Assembly (NCBI RefSeq): GCF_030813235.1
Contig: NZ_JAUSUB010000006.1
Coordinates: 1 to 64,000 of the forward strand
Reading direction: 5' to 3'
Length of the DNA stretch: 64,000 nucleotides
DNA from: Cytobacillus purgationiresistens
GTDB taxonomy: Bacteria > Bacillota > Bacilli > Bacillales > Cytobacillaceae
Numbering within the stretch: position 1 is the first letter of the stretch; every line of letters begins with the position of its first letter. Shown in pieces: positions 10,866 through 21,182 of the stretch. The translations under genes were made by a program, and so were the position numbers. The notes under the pieces were generated by a model that saw only the letters and a list, made by a program, of their open reading frames with translations, had not been told where the DNA came from and searched no databases.

Positions 10866-13225
10866 TCTTCTTCCATTGCCTCCTCAATTTCCACAGCCAT
10901 ATGCAGCACTTCATCAAACCAGCCTTTTAATTGACTGGAGGAAGAGTAAAGCAAATCATTTTCAAGAGCCATCTGCTCCTGTTTGTATCGATAGGTCTGT
11001 GAATCCGATAAATCTCTTTTACTTACAGTTTTATTGAGAGAAATCATCCCATTCTCTATTTTAACAAAATCTAGCTCAAAAAACACTTTTGACATAAATT
11101 CTATGGCATCAATACTCCAGCCTTTAAATTTCGCAATGTCATTGATTCGCATTTTTAACTCGAAAGGTCCTTTTTTGGCGATGAGTGCATAATACCACTT
11201 GAAATGATCCCTCGTTGGCATCATGCTGAAATATGCACTATCTTCTTTATAAAGATGCGCATAAATTCTCGCAGGTATTTTACCGCTAAAAAGTGATACA
11301 AGCAAATCTTTAGAATAAGGCAAGTCACCTAATATGACGTGCGAACCGTCCATATCCAGCTTTTCTGCATCGGAAGCTGTTTTTATTATGAACAAGTTAT
11401 CAGCTGCATATGGGGAGAATTTCTGAACATTATCTTCGTTAAATACAATCCACATATTCTTTTCCACAGGCAAAGCGCCATTTAACTTTTCTATCTGCTT
11501 TACGCCTCTTATATCGAAAAGCTGCCAGTCAGATATCGCAACATCTTGCAGAAATATCTGAGGCTTCCTTATATTATTCCATTCATTTATCGATAGTTCA
11601 CCTATAATAGAAACTTTTGCTTCAGCAGAGATATGATCATATAAATGGCCGAAACCAAACCCAATACCATCTAATGTAGCCCCATCATTTTCAACGGTCA
11701 GCTTTAAATGTGTTTGATTGCTGCCAATTTTTCTCATGGATGAAACCATCGCTTCGTTAATCAGCATCCTCGGCTTTGGATTTTCCACGCCAAATGGCGC
11801 AAGCTTCTGCATCTCCTGAATCGTCGGCAAGTCTGCCTGCTTCACATCAATTTCTCCATCCAGCGTTGTCACCGGTATAAAGTCTTCTTCCGTTAGCAGC
11901 TCATTGGCTTGTTTTTTCAGACGATCTCTTAGCTCGTCAACATCTGACAACTGTAAAGTCATTCCGGCTGCCATAGGATGACCGCCAAAATGAGGTAAAA
12001 TATCCCTGCATTCTGATAAATTCTTAAACAAGTCAAAAGCAGCGATACTTCGTGCTGATCCTTTAGCTTGATTTTTATCACTGTCAAAACTCAGGACAAT
12101 TGCAGGTCGATAAAATTTCTCTACTAACCTAGAAGCGACAATTCCGATAACCCCTGGATTCCAGCCCTCTTTACCAATAACAATTACCGGGTTCTCCTCG
12201 ACTGGATAACGCTCTTCTACTTCCCTTATGGCATCGTCAGCTAATTCGGCCACAATCGCTTGTCTTTCTTTATTCATTCTATCAATCTCTTCTGCCAGGC
12301 CAGTTGCTTCATTAGCATCCGTTGCCATTAAGAGCTCAACAGCCGGTTCTGCACTATCTAAACGACCTGCTGCATTTAAACGAGGTCCAATCATGAACCC
12401 TATCGTTTCCTCGTCGACTGCAGATTTCTCTACACTCGCCAGCTTGAATAGGGCGTTTAAACCATGGTTGTCAGTTACTTGAAGCCTCTTGATCCCTTGC
12501 TTCACAATCAACCGATTTTCACCTTTTAACGGAACAAGATCCGCTACTGTACCAATGGCGGCGATTTCAAGAAGATGTTCTGGCAGCTGCCCATAAAGTG
12601 CATGAGCCAATTTAAAGGCCACGCCTACTCCCGCCAAATCGCGAAAAGGGTATGCACTGTCCAATAATTTTGGATGTATAATCGCAAAGGCATCTGGCAA
12701 AACAGGACCAGGCTCATGGTGATCAGTTATAATCAAATCCAGTCCAAGCTCTTTGGCGGCCGCAGCCTCATCTACAGCTGCAATACCAGTATCCACGGTT
12801 ATGATTAGGCTGACGCCGATGTCAGCAGCATATTGGAAGGCTGGAATATTTGGGCCGTACCCTTCAGTGAAGCGATTAGGAATGTAAAATTGAACCTCTG
12901 CTCCCATATCCTGCAGTGTTCTCATCATTACAGTTGTGCTTGTTACACCATCTGCATCATAATCTCCAAAAATCAGAATAAGTTCGTTATCTTTAATCGC
13001 CTTTTTAATCCTATTGACTGCGACATCCATATCCTTTAATAAAAAGGGATCATGGAATTGCTGTTCTTTATCCAATAAAAAATACCGTGCTGATTCAACG
13101 GTATCCATTCCGCGATTAATAAGTAACGTCGCCAGAACTGGCGAGATCTTTAGCGTATCAGCTATATCTTTTACCTTGTTTTCATCGGATTGCCGAACAA
13201 TCCACCGCGTTTTCGAATGTAACAT
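10856..13225 (-). CDS. recJ: Single-strand-specific 5'-3' exonuclease RecJ
   Basis: A 789-residue DHH-family exonuclease acting in recombination and mismatch repair. Visible are the N-terminal Asp motif ([12 protein letters not shown], near 80), the DHH motif (ITDHHEP, near 155), and the DHHA1 GGHPMAAG motif near 415. The long C-terminal extension is typical of Bacillus RecJ. ATG at 13225 follows GAGGGGTGA; an upstream in-frame ATG lacks such a site. Length matches B. subtilis RecJ within a few residues. Confidence 0.96.
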   Translation of the reverse strand: MLHSKTRWIVRQSDENKVKDIADTLKISPVLATLLINRGMDTVESARYFLLDKEQQFHDPFLLKDMDVAVNRIKKAIKDNELILIFGDYDADGVTSTTVMMRTLQDMGAEVQFYIPNRFTEGYGPNIPAFQYAADIGVSLIITVDTGIAAVDEAAAAKELGLDLIITDHHEPGPVLPDAFAIIHPKLLDSAYPFRDLAGVGVAFKLAHALYGQLPEHLLEIAAIGTVADLVPLKGENRLIVKQGIKRLQVTDNHGLNALFKLASVEKSAVDEETIGFMIGPRLNAAGRLDSAEPAVELLMATDANEATGLAEEIDRMNKERQAIVAELADDAIREVEERYPVEENPVIVIGKEGWNPGVIGIVASRLVEKFYRPAIVLSFDSDKNQAKGSARSIAAFDLFKNLSECRDILPHFGGHPMAAGMTLQLSDVDELRDRLKKQANELLTEEDFIPVTTLDGEIDVKQADLPTIQEMQKLAPFGVENPKPRMLINEAMVSSMRKIGSNQTHLKLTVENDGATLDGIGFGFGHLYDHISAEAKVSIIGELSINEWNNIRKPQIFLQDVAISDWQLFDIRGVKQIEKLNGALPVEKNMWIVFNEDNVQKFSPYAADNLFIIKTASDAEKLDMDGSHVILGDLPYSKDLLVSLFSGKIPARIYAHLYKEDSAYFSMMPTRDHFKWYYALIAKKGPFELKMRINDIAKFKGWSIDAIEFMSKVFFELDFVKIENGMISLNKTVSKRDLSDSQTYRYKQEQMALENDLLYSSSSQLKGWFDEVLHMAVEIEEAMEEEWT

Positions 13226-13373
13226 ACGTTCACCCCTCAGCCATTTCATTATACAAGAGGGAATCCCCCGTTTCAATCATTTATAGAAAAGCGGAGGTGG
13301 CTAGCCTTAGGCGCGGCTAGCTTATTGGCAAGATTGGCCAAATGACATTCGTTATATTTGTGGTTTGATGATT

Positions 13374-13700
13374 GTTCTAATTACTTAATTAGGACAAGTT
13401 ATCTCGCTTTTTCTTAAAAAATCATGTTCTAATCACTCGGTTAGAACACAAAATCCCGCTTTTTCTTAAAAATCATGTTCTAATCACTCGGTTAGAACAC
13501 AAAATCTCGCTTTTTCTTAAAAATCATGTTCTAATCACTCGATTAGAACACAAAATCCCGCTTTTTCTTAAAAATCATGTTCTAATCACTCGATTAGAAC
13601 ACAAAATCTCACTTTTTCTTAAAAATCATATTCTAATCACTCGGTTAGAACACAAAATCTCGCTTTTTCTTAAAAATCATGTTCTAATCACTCGATTAGC
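13374..13700. repeat. 51-bp tandem repeat array, seven units
   Basis: Dyad-containing units start at 13374, 13426, 13477, 13528, 13579, 13630 and 13681. Each carries GTTCTAA-n8-TTAGAAC, a T-rich block (CTTTTTCTTAAAAATCAT) and little else. The first unit is diverged. Palindrome and period match the array at 1-313, but the linkers differ. The bases just before it (13285-13320) hold a small GC-rich inverted repeat around GGCTAGCC. No gene is seen in 13226-13817. Confidence 0.92.
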
Positions 13701-13817
13701 AGGATACGAAGTTCCTTCTTTAGAATCAATACTCAGGACTTAAAAACAAACAGAAGCAAGGAGGCACTAATCACCTCTTTGCTTCTGTCTCTTCCCATTG
13801 CAGTTATCCAACTTTTG

Positions 13818-14141
13818 TTATACCTTCAACTGCTTTTTCGGTTCTTTAGCCGGTTTCCCTTCTTTTTTTCCATCATTGGTTTCAGACGCTTCATGTTTGA
13901 ATTGATGTAATTCTTTTTTTAATCCGTTCACCTGCTTCTGGAGATTAAATACACGAACAATGCCAACAGAACCGATGATTAATCCACCCATTAGTACAGA
14001 CCCTAGAATAACTAAGATAAGAGGCCAATTGCTTTGTCCAAATAAGTAGTTCACAGTGACGGGATCTACGTTAATGACTGCAAAAATTGCTACAATTAAT
14101 GTAAATACGATACCTAATAATATTACCCACTGGTTTTTCAT
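13818..14141 (-). CDS. LapA/DUF1049-family small membrane protein
   Basis: A 107-residue protein with two transmembrane helices (about 5-24 and 38-62) and a charged cytoplasmic coiled-coil tail (LQKQVNGLKKELHQFKHE) ending in a lysine-rich stretch. The NVDPVTVNYLFG segment between the helices is the LapA-domain signature. B. subtilis has an equivalent small gene between recJ and secDF. Its function in Gram-positives is unknown. ATG follows an AAAGGGGGAC ribosome binding site. Confidence 0.8.
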   Translation of the reverse strand: MKNQWVILLGIVFTLIVAIFAVINVDPVTVNYLFGQSNWPLILVILGSVLMGGLIIGSVGIVRVFNLQKQVNGLKKELHQFKHEASETNDGKKEGKPAKEPKKQLKV

Positions 14142-14217
14142 ACAGAATGTCCCCCTTTATTTGCAGTATTATTTTTCCCTATTCTTTATCACCCTTGAGC
14201 CTAAGCAATCTAATCTT

Positions 14218-15105
14218 TTACCTGTAAGGATTAATATGGACAAACACATTTTGCACATTGTTAAACTGCAATAATCGATTCTTTACCTCCTTCCCTACCT
14301 TATGACCTTCTTCAACAGTCATGGAAGGGTCTACAGATATTTTTAAATCGATAATCAAATAATGACCATGCTCTCTTGCGTGCAGCTCATCTAATCTTTT
14401 AACATCCTTCACAGTTGATACAGCTTCCTTGAACTCAAGCGTATCTTCTTCATGAAGGACATGATCAAGCGTGTTGTGTATAGAATCTTTTCCGAGCTTC
14501 CAAGCCATTCCTAAAATCATTAGTGCGACAAAAAAACCAGCTACGGGGTCAGCATATTCCAGCCAGCCAATTCCAAGCATACCGCCGATTACAGCACTTG
14601 CAATTCCCACTAGTGCAGCAATGGAAGAGTATACATCAGATCTATGCTCATATGCGTTAACAATTAAAGCCTCACTCTTTAATTTCTTTCCCAATTTGAA
14701 CTTATATCTAAACATCGCTTCTTTGATAACGATGGATATAACAACAGCTACGATTGCGATTGTTTTTGGCGCCTCAATTGGTTCAAACAAAGATTTAAAG
14801 GATGAGATGCCAATTTCAATTCCAACAATAAATAGAAGAACAGCTACGATAATGGCTGCGATTAATTCCGCCTTCCCATGACCGTACGGATGGTCCCTGT
14901 CAGGCGGCTGCTTCGCTGCTCTTAAACCTATGTAGACGGCAAAAGATCCTGCAACATCTGAAGCCGAATGCACGGCATCTGCGATTAATGCCTTACTCCC
15001 GGAATACACTCCTATCCACCATTTAAAAATTGCAAGGAGGATATTCCCAACAATTCCGACCATCGCGGCAAATTCCGCTTGCTTAAAACGTGTTTCCTTA
15101 TTCAA
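14218..15105 (-). CDS. Cation diffusion facilitator (likely divalent-metal exporter)
   Basis: A 295-residue CDF transporter with six predicted helices and a C-terminal cytoplasmic ferredoxin-like domain ending HVHINPY-like. The TM2 metal site reads HSASD (H46, D50). The matching TM5 site reads EHRSD, with Glu where zinc CDFs have His. That pattern resembles the Bacillus manganese exporters MneP/MneS rather than CzcD; the metal is inference. It exchanges the ion for protons. It lies alone between the LapA-like gene and secDF. Confidence 0.88.
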   Translation of the reverse strand: MNKETRFKQAEFAAMVGIVGNILLAIFKWWIGVYSGSKALIADAVHSASDVAGSFAVYIGLRAAKQPPDRDHPYGHGKAELIAAIIVAVLLFIVGIEIGISSFKSLFEPIEAPKTIAIVAVVISIVIKEAMFRYKFKLGKKLKSEALIVNAYEHRSDVYSSIAALVGIASAVIGGMLGIGWLEYADPVAGFFVALMILGMAWKLGKDSIHNTLDHVLHEEDTLEFKEAVSTVKDVKRLDELHAREHGHYLIIDLKISVDPSMTVEEGHKVGKEVKNRLLQFNNVQNVFVHINPYR

Positions 15106-15223
15106 AATAGAACGCCCTTTCTCCCTAATACTTATATTTAGTTTATCCTAAACCAGCAGTGTATTAATCATCGATCCTACACAATCATTTAGGGAGAATA
15201 AGAAAACATTCTTTTAAAAAATA

Positions 15224-15253
15224 ATAAAAACCCCTGGTCGATTGACCAGGGGG
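15224..15253 (-). terminator. Terminator after secDF
   Basis: Stem CCCCTGGTC / GACCAGGGG around AATC, with a T run on the minus strand, 13 bp past the secDF stop. Confidence 0.9.
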
Positions 15254-15265
15254 ATGACTCGCTAT

Positions 15266-17536
15266 TTATACTTGAGGCTCATCACTTGATTTCTTTTTCT
15301 CTTTATAAGTAATAAGCACACCTTTTTTCTTCAATTCTTGCCCTTTCCATGTTAACCACATCTGAGCAGCTAGGAAAATGGATGAATAGGTTCCGGCTAT
15401 CAGGCCTACTAATAAAGCAATATTGAAGTTTCTGATCGACTCACTACCAAAGATTAACAAACCAAGCACAGCAAGTAAAACCGTTATGATGGTATTTAAT
15501 GACCGCCCTAATGTTTGACGCAAGCTTTGATTCGCAATCTGCGCCAATTCTTCAAACGTTTTGATTTTCTTCTTTTTCACCATATTTTCGCGCATTCTAT
15601 CAAAGGTAACGATTGTATCATTGATGGAATACCCAATGATCGTCAGCACAGCCGCAATAAATGTAAGATCGGCTTCGAGCCTTGTGATACTGAAAAACAC
15701 GATGATAAAAAATGCGTCATGCAGCAAGGCTAGAATCGCAGCCATTGCCATTCTCCATTCAAAACGAATGGTCACATACAGGACAATACCTACGGAGGCA
15801 ATCGCTAAGGCTTTGAGTGCATTTTTAGCAATTTCCTTACCGACTGTTGGTGAAACCGTACTTACATTAGGTTTTGCACCATATTCTTCCTCCATCTGCA
15901 TTTGCAGTGCTGAAATTTCTTCCTTAGACAAGACATCTTTGACTCTCGCTACACCAATTTCATTATTATTACCAGAAATCACAATATCATCTGTTTCAAT
16001 CCCAGCAGTAGCAAGTGATTTTTTAAACTCATTTGTCGAAATTGATTGATCGGACAATTGTTCAATTCGTGTTCCTTCTGAAAAGTCGATGCTCAAATTC
16101 AATCCAAACACGCTCAGCACAATGGTCCCAGCTATAATTAAAGCACCCGAAATAGCAAAATACTTCTTGCGATGCTTTACAAAATCAAATCGATCAAACC
16201 TAGTCGTTAAATCCACAGTCTCAACATTTTCGGCAATATTGTGGATCACACTTTTCTTCACGCCAAACCAGCCTGGAAGCTTGTTTAATGCATTGCTGTT
16301 TACGCATAGACCAAGCAATAGCCTTGTACCATAAACGGCTGTGATAAAGCTCATAAGGATACTTAAAATTAAAGTAGTCGCAAAACCTTTAACTGAGCTT
16401 GTACCATAAATAAACAATACACCTGCTGCTAGTAAGGTTGTAATATTGGCATCAAAGATGGTGGATAATGAATTTTTACTGCCGGCTTTAAAGGCAGCTT
16501 TAATCGATCGGCCAACTCTGATTTCATCCTTTATTCGTTCGTACGTAATGATATTGGCATCCACGGCCATACCCACACCGAGAATCAATGCTGCTACGCC
16601 CGGGAGCGTCAAAACGGCATTCATTAAGTTAAATACTAATAGTGTAAGGAATAAATAGATCGTCAACGTAATAACCGCAATGATACCAGGCAAACGGTAA
16701 TAGCCTATCATAAACAAGAAGATGGCAATAACACCTATTACTCCACCAATAATCGTTTTTTCTAAAGCGGTTTCACCAAATTGTGCTCCTACCGAGGTAG
16801 AATAGACCTCATTTAATTGCACAGGAAGTGATCCAGCAGACAAGAGGTCTGATAATGTTTTTGCTTCTTCAAGTGTAAAACTACCTACAATAGAAACAGA
16901 ATCTTGATTGAATACTTGGCTTACTCTTGGAGCTGACAAGTATTTCGGATCTTCTTTGGCCATTTCTGCTTTAAATGAGTCGACGCCCTCTTCAAAATCA
17001 AGCCAGATCACTAATAAATTATTAGGCTCACCCATATTAAGGATTTGCTGAGAGACTTCTCTGAATTTAGTTGCATCGTTCAGCTTGATTGATACACTAG
17101 GCTGTCCATTTTCATCGAAGGTTTGACTTGCTCCCCCTTCAACAAGATCCGTACCGTCCATCAATACTTTGTCATTCACATCACGGAAGGATAAGTTCGC
17201 TTCTGTAGACAGCATTTCACGGGCTTGATCCTGGTCAGTTATCCCAGCCAATTGCACCCGTATTCGATTGTCCCCTTCGATTTGAATATTCGGTTCACTT
17301 ACCCCAAGCACATTGATCCGCCTATCCAAAGATTGTGCTGTAGCCGTTAAGGCTGCCTGGTCGATTTTGGGACCGCCTTCTTTAGCAGGTTCAACATCGT
17401 ATAATACCTCAAAACCCCCCTGCAAATCTAAACCAAGCTTGGTGTTTCCTAAAATGTCTTTCGTTGTAACCCCCATCAAACTTCCAAATAAAATGATGAT
17501 AATGAAAAATGACAGGATACGGCTCCGCTTTACCAT
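15266..17536 (-). CDS. secDF: Fused preprotein translocase subunit SecDF
   Basis: A 756-residue natural fusion of SecD and SecF, as in B. subtilis. It has 12 predicted membrane helices and two large extracytoplasmic loops. The SecD half carries GLDLQGG near 35 and the conserved TM4 motif GMAVDANIITYERIKDE; the SecF half begins near 455 and contains IDFSEGTRIE and YSINDTIVTFDR. It uses the proton-motive force to help SecYEG export. The start is ATG at 17536 preceded by AAGGAGG. Confidence 0.97.
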   Translation of the reverse strand: MVKRSRILSFFIIIILFGSLMGVTTKDILGNTKLGLDLQGGFEVLYDVEPAKEGGPKIDQAALTATAQSLDRRINVLGVSEPNIQIEGDNRIRVQLAGITDQDQAREMLSTEANLSFRDVNDKVLMDGTDLVEGGASQTFDENGQPSVSIKLNDATKFREVSQQILNMGEPNNLLVIWLDFEEGVDSFKAEMAKEDPKYLSAPRVSQVFNQDSVSIVGSFTLEEAKTLSDLLSAGSLPVQLNEVYSTSVGAQFGETALEKTIIGGVIGVIAIFLFMIGYYRLPGIIAVITLTIYLFLTLLVFNLMNAVLTLPGVAALILGVGMAVDANIITYERIKDEIRVGRSIKAAFKAGSKNSLSTIFDANITTLLAAGVLFIYGTSSVKGFATTLILSILMSFITAVYGTRLLLGLCVNSNALNKLPGWFGVKKSVIHNIAENVETVDLTTRFDRFDFVKHRKKYFAISGALIIAGTIVLSVFGLNLSIDFSEGTRIEQLSDQSISTNEFKKSLATAGIETDDIVISGNNNEIGVARVKDVLSKEEISALQMQMEEEYGAKPNVSTVSPTVGKEIAKNALKALAIASVGIVLYVTIRFEWRMAMAAILALLHDAFFIIVFFSITRLEADLTFIAAVLTIIGYSINDTIVTFDRMRENMVKKKKIKTFEELAQIANQSLRQTLGRSLNTIITVLLAVLGLLIFGSESIRNFNIALLVGLIAGTYSSIFLAAQMWLTWKGQELKKKGVLITYKEKKKSSDEPQV

Positions 17537-17562
17537 TATGTATAAATCCTCCTTAAAAAACT

Positions 17563-18060
17563 GAATGCGGAAGGGCCTTGCTCAGCCCCGACAAGCATAA
17601 GACGCGTAAGAAATGAAGGTTGTTCTTCACCTTCAATTCTTACGTGACTTATGACCTCGAGGGGCTAGGCCCTGCAGCTGGACAAACTGAATGCGGAAGG
17701 GCCTTGCTCAGCCCCGACAAGCATAAGGCGCGTAAGAAATGAAGGTTGTTCTTTACCTTCAATTCTTATGTGACTTATGACCTCGAGGGGCTAGGCCCTG
17801 CAGCTGGACAAACTGAATGCGGAAGGGCCTTGCTCAGCCCCGACAAGCATAAGACGCGTAAGAAATGAAGGTTGTTCTTCACCTTCAATTCTTATGTGAC
17901 TTATGACCTCGAGGGGCTAGGCCCTGCAGCTGGACAAACTGAATGCGGAGGTGGATTGCCCAATCCGAAAAAACATAAGACACTCAGGAAAGAAAGCGGT
18001 TCGCACTTTCAATTCCTGCGTGGTTTATGATATCGAGGGATCTGCCACCACAGCTGGATT
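17563..18060. repeat. 126-bp tandem repeat, four copies, long stem structure
   Basis: Copies start at 17563, 17689, 17815 and 17941; the first three are almost identical, the fourth diverged. Each unit is an imperfect palindrome. Inner arms CGTAAGAA...TGAAGG pair with CCTTCA...TTCTTACG, and outer arms AGGGCC...GCCCCGACAAGCATAAG pair with CTTATG...GAGGGGCTAGGCCCT. Diverged relatives in the opposite orientation lie at 48940-49216. No gene is seen from 17537 to 18205. Confidence 0.93.
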
Positions 18061-18205
18061 AATCTATGCTTTCTTCGAAATGTATGTAGCAATAACATCA
18101 TTATGAAACAAGAGGAAGAGACTGTCAATTTCTTTAAAAAGGTGATTGTTAAAATCATCCACATTTATTTTCGACAATCCACCCAAACAACCTATGACAT
18201 ATATA

Positions 18206-18502
18206 TCATTTCAGTAGTTCTCTCATCTCATCTTCATTATCAAGTGAAAACTCCTTATCCCTATAGACTTCCATGGTTGAGAAGTTGATAAACTCTCCCA
18301 CCTTAATCGCCAATACCTCATCGACTATTTCGAATAATCTGATATCAGATTTAGGATTGCGCCATTTTTTTTTCACTAAAAAAGACCATATTTCATTTCC
18401 ATTTACTTTTTCATAACCGAGCAGCTTAAATTCATCCAATTTAACTTGTATTGCCGGTTCTACATCCTCTTGGAATATATCATACGCGTGCATTCTTGCC
18501 AC
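18206..18502 (-). CDS. comN: Post-transcriptional regulator ComN-like
   Basis: A 98-residue soluble acidic protein. Position (between secDF and spoVB, opposite to spoVB) and length match B. subtilis ComN/YrzD, which promotes comEA mRNA accumulation and localises to poles and division sites. The N-terminal AYDIFQEDVEPAIQVKLDEF is characteristic. The GTG start at 18502 follows GAGGGGTG. Function is inferred from synteny and family. Confidence 0.83.
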   Translation of the reverse strand: MARMHAYDIFQEDVEPAIQVKLDEFKLLGYEKVNGNEIWSFLVKKKWRNPKSDIRLFEIVDEVLAIKVGEFINFSTMEVYRDKEFSLDNEDEMRELLK

Positions 18503-18651
18503 TTTTTACACCCCTCTAGTTCGTAACATTCAATGCTTATTCATAAACAAGTTAGTAAGAAAATCATTTAAGCTTGTCATGCTTTGTCCATGCCCTTGCA
18601 TATATTTTTATTGTATATGATTACTCCTATTTTGAGAAGGCAGGGAATCAG

Positions 18652-20214
18652 ATGTCAAAATTTATACAAGGAACCATTATCTTATTAGCAGCAGGACTCG
18701 TAACGAGAGTACTCGGATTTATAAATCGTATTGTCATTGCCAGATTTATCGGCGCAGAAGGTGTCGGCCTCTATATGATGGCCTTTCCTACATTTATACT
18801 CGTTGTTACAATTACTCAATTTGGCTTGCCCGTGGCGATAGCTAAAAATGTAGCAGAGGCGGAAGCTAGAGGAGATACGGCAAAAACAAAAAAAATACTT
18901 ATTGTTTCACTTGCAATCACATTAATACTATCGCTCATCTTTACACCTGCGTTATTATTGCTTGCGCCCTTTCTATCAGAGAAATTATTAACAGACCCAA
19001 GAACATTACTACCACTTTTAGCCATCGCACCGGTCGTACCTATTATCGCTGTTTCATCCGTCATTAGAGGTTATTTCCAAGGAAAGCAAAACATGAAGCC
19101 AGCAGCCTATTCCCAGCTGTTAGAACAAGTGGTGAGAATAACATTGATTGCCGCACTAACAAAGGCATTTCTCCCATATGGGATAGAGTACGCGGCAGCA
19201 GGCGCCATGCTTGCAGCTGTGGCGGGCGAACTTGTGTCACTAGTCTATTTACTAACATCCTTTAAACTTAAGAAAAAATTTCGTGTAAGAAAACATTTTT
19301 TCAAATATGTGCATGAAGGGAAATCAACATTCAAGCAATTAATGAATGTAGCCTTACCGACAACAGGAAGCAGAATGATTGGTTCCATTGCTTGGTTTTT
19401 TGAACCGATTGTGGTCGCACATAGCCTGGCGATAGCTGGCGTAGCTACAGTAGTAGCGACTCAAGGCTACGGGGCATTAACTGGATTTGCAATGCCGTTG
19501 TTAATGTTACCTTCTTTTATCACCATTGCCCTGTCCACATCACTTGTGCCAGCAATCAGTGAAGCAAAATCAAAGAACAATTTGCGCCTCATTGAATATC
19601 GCATACAACAAGCATTGCGATTCTCATTTATTACAGGCGGTCTAGCTGTGGTCGTCATTTATGTACTATCTGACCAATTAATGTTGGCAATGTATGGTTC
19701 AACAACCGGAACTGAGTTTATTAAGTTGATGGCACCATTCTTTTTATTTTATTATTTCCAGAGCCCACTACAAGCGGCTTTACAAGCAATGGATCTGGCT
19801 AGAGCGGCAATGATTAATAGCTTGATCGGCGCCGTTGTAAAAACTGCAGTGATTTTTCTTCTTGCAAGCCAGCCTTCCTTTGGGATTACCGGGGTAGCCA
19901 TTGGCATTCTTGTCGGCTTTGTCTTAGTCACGCTTTTACACTTTGCAACCATACTGAAGGCGATCTCTTTTACATTCCACATGCGTGAGTATATTAAAAT
20001 CTTTGTTATCATGCTTGCGACAGGCTATGGCGGCCATTGGATTATGAATAACCTTTTTAATTCACTATCCTTGATTACATCGATTCTTTTGGTCGCTTCC
20101 ATTCTCTCTATTACCTATGCAGGACTGGTTCTGATACTAGGAATTGTTAGAAAAAATGATTTAATTGCCATTCCTTGGATTGGAAAAGCATTATCAAAGT
20201 TTGCATTTAAATAA
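18652..20214 (+). CDS. spoVB: Stage V sporulation protein B (MOP flippase family)
   Basis: A 520-residue integral membrane protein with about 14 helices, of the MATE-like polysaccharide-transporter (MOP) superfamily. In B. subtilis SpoVB is needed for spore cortex synthesis and is thought to flip lipid-linked peptidoglycan precursors in the mother cell. The frame is open further upstream, but ATG at 18652 follows an AGGCAGGGA site and gives the family length. Motif RVLGFINRIVIARFIGAEGVGLY near 20-42 is typical. Monocistronic, with its own terminator. Confidence 0.93.
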   Translation: MSKFIQGTIILLAAGLVTRVLGFINRIVIARFIGAEGVGLYMMAFPTFILVVTITQFGLPVAIAKNVAEAEARGDTAKTKKILIVSLAITLILSLIFTPALLLLAPFLSEKLLTDPRTLLPLLAIAPVVPIIAVSSVIRGYFQGKQNMKPAAYSQLLEQVVRITLIAALTKAFLPYGIEYAAAGAMLAAVAGELVSLVYLLTSFKLKKKFRVRKHFFKYVHEGKSTFKQLMNVALPTTGSRMIGSIAWFFEPIVVAHSLAIAGVATVVATQGYGALTGFAMPLLMLPSFITIALSTSLVPAISEAKSKNNLRLIEYRIQQALRFSFITGGLAVVVIYVLSDQLMLAMYGSTTGTEFIKLMAPFFLFYYFQSPLQAALQAMDLARAAMINSLIGAVVKTAVIFLLASQPSFGITGVAIGILVGFVLVTLLHFATILKAISFTFHMREYIKIFVIMLATGYGGHWIMNNLFNSLSLITSILLVASILSITYAGLVLILGIVRKNDLIAIPWIGKALSKFAFK

Positions 20215-20220
20215 TGTAAA

Positions 20221-20270
20221 AAGGGGATTATGCTGCAAATAATTCATTATTTACAGCATGCCCCCCCTTA
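20221..20270 (+). terminator. Terminator after spoVB
   Basis: Long hairpin: GGGG, ATGCTG and AAATAAT pair with ATTATT, CAGCAT and CCCC, followed by a short T-rich tail. Confidence 0.75.
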
Positions 20271-20347
20271 TTTTACTTAATATGTAACTTCTCTAGATTT
20301 GGCAATCATTTAAAAATTTGCTAGGAAACCCAATCTCGTACCTGCCG

Positions 20348-21001
20348 CTATTTTTCATCTTTTATATCTATATAAAATTGTTGATTCTCAAAGCTGCAGA
20401 ATGATATTTTTTCTATCCTAGTGTAGCCTCTTTTGCGCAACTCTTCTCGTAGCCAGACTTCATTCTTACTTATTACAGTTAAATTTTCATGTTGTATGTT
20501 TCCATCCATGATTAAAGGAACTGTTATTTCAGTAGGTTCATTCTCTCCTGGTGTCTTTTCAAAAACTGAAAGACTGCCCGATGATTCGAGTATGGCATAT
20601 TCGACATCAGAAATACGAGCAATATTTTTTTCCCTTAATTGCAGAAGCAAATCATCAAAATTATATCTTTGCTTTTTCATTGCATTTTCATCAATTTTAC
20701 CTTTATTAATGATGATGGTCGGACTGCCATCTATAACGTCTCTTAACTTTTTACTCTTCAAAGACCAAAAAGCCAGAATGATTTGGACAATCATTAAGAT
20801 GAGCATGGGGAGTACTGATCGAAACAAACTTTCTTCTGATTTTTCAATGGCTACAACCGCTAACTCTGCAATCATAATCGAAATGACAAGATCTAAAATG
20901 CTGAGCTCCCCTATTTCTCTTTTTCCCATAATTCGATAAATACTTATTATAAGTCCATATAAAAATAAAGTCCGAAAAATAACAATCAAATACTCTTCCA
21001 T
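20348..21001 (-). CDS. DUF421 (YetF-like) membrane protein
   Basis: A 217-residue protein with three N-terminal membrane helices (about 5-80), the YRIMGKREIGELS signature between the first two, and two C-terminal alpha/beta domains. It matches B. subtilis YrbG in length and position next to spoVB. YetF-type proteins affect spore germinant-receptor function in some species; the role here is unknown. ATG at 21001 follows AAGGAGGG; the frame extends 23 codons upstream without such a site. Confidence 0.88.
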   Translation of the reverse strand: MEEYLIVIFRTLFLYGLIISIYRIMGKREIGELSILDLVISIMIAELAVVAIEKSEESLFRSVLPMLILMIVQIILAFWSLKSKKLRDVIDGSPTIIINKGKIDENAMKKQRYNFDDLLLQLREKNIARISDVEYAILESSGSLSVFEKTPGENEPTEITVPLIMDGNIQHENLTVISKNEVWLREELRKRGYTRIEKISFCSFENQQFYIDIKDEK

Positions 21002-21182
21002 TTTACATACCCTCCTTTTAGCATTCATTCTTATGGTGTACATGCTACAAAAAAATATGAGCACAAACATTTAGCTAAAAATCAGATTCTATTTTCGTTT
21101 TGTCTGAATATGCTTGTACTAGGGGAAATGGGCATTTTCGCCTCATTATATTCCATAAAGTTATTGAAGGGAGAGGATTAAT

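Noticed and set aside
13374-13700. CRISPR array
   Set aside because: Regular spacing, but the whole 51-bp unit repeats with no unique spacers and no cas genes nearby. The same holds for 44328-44975.
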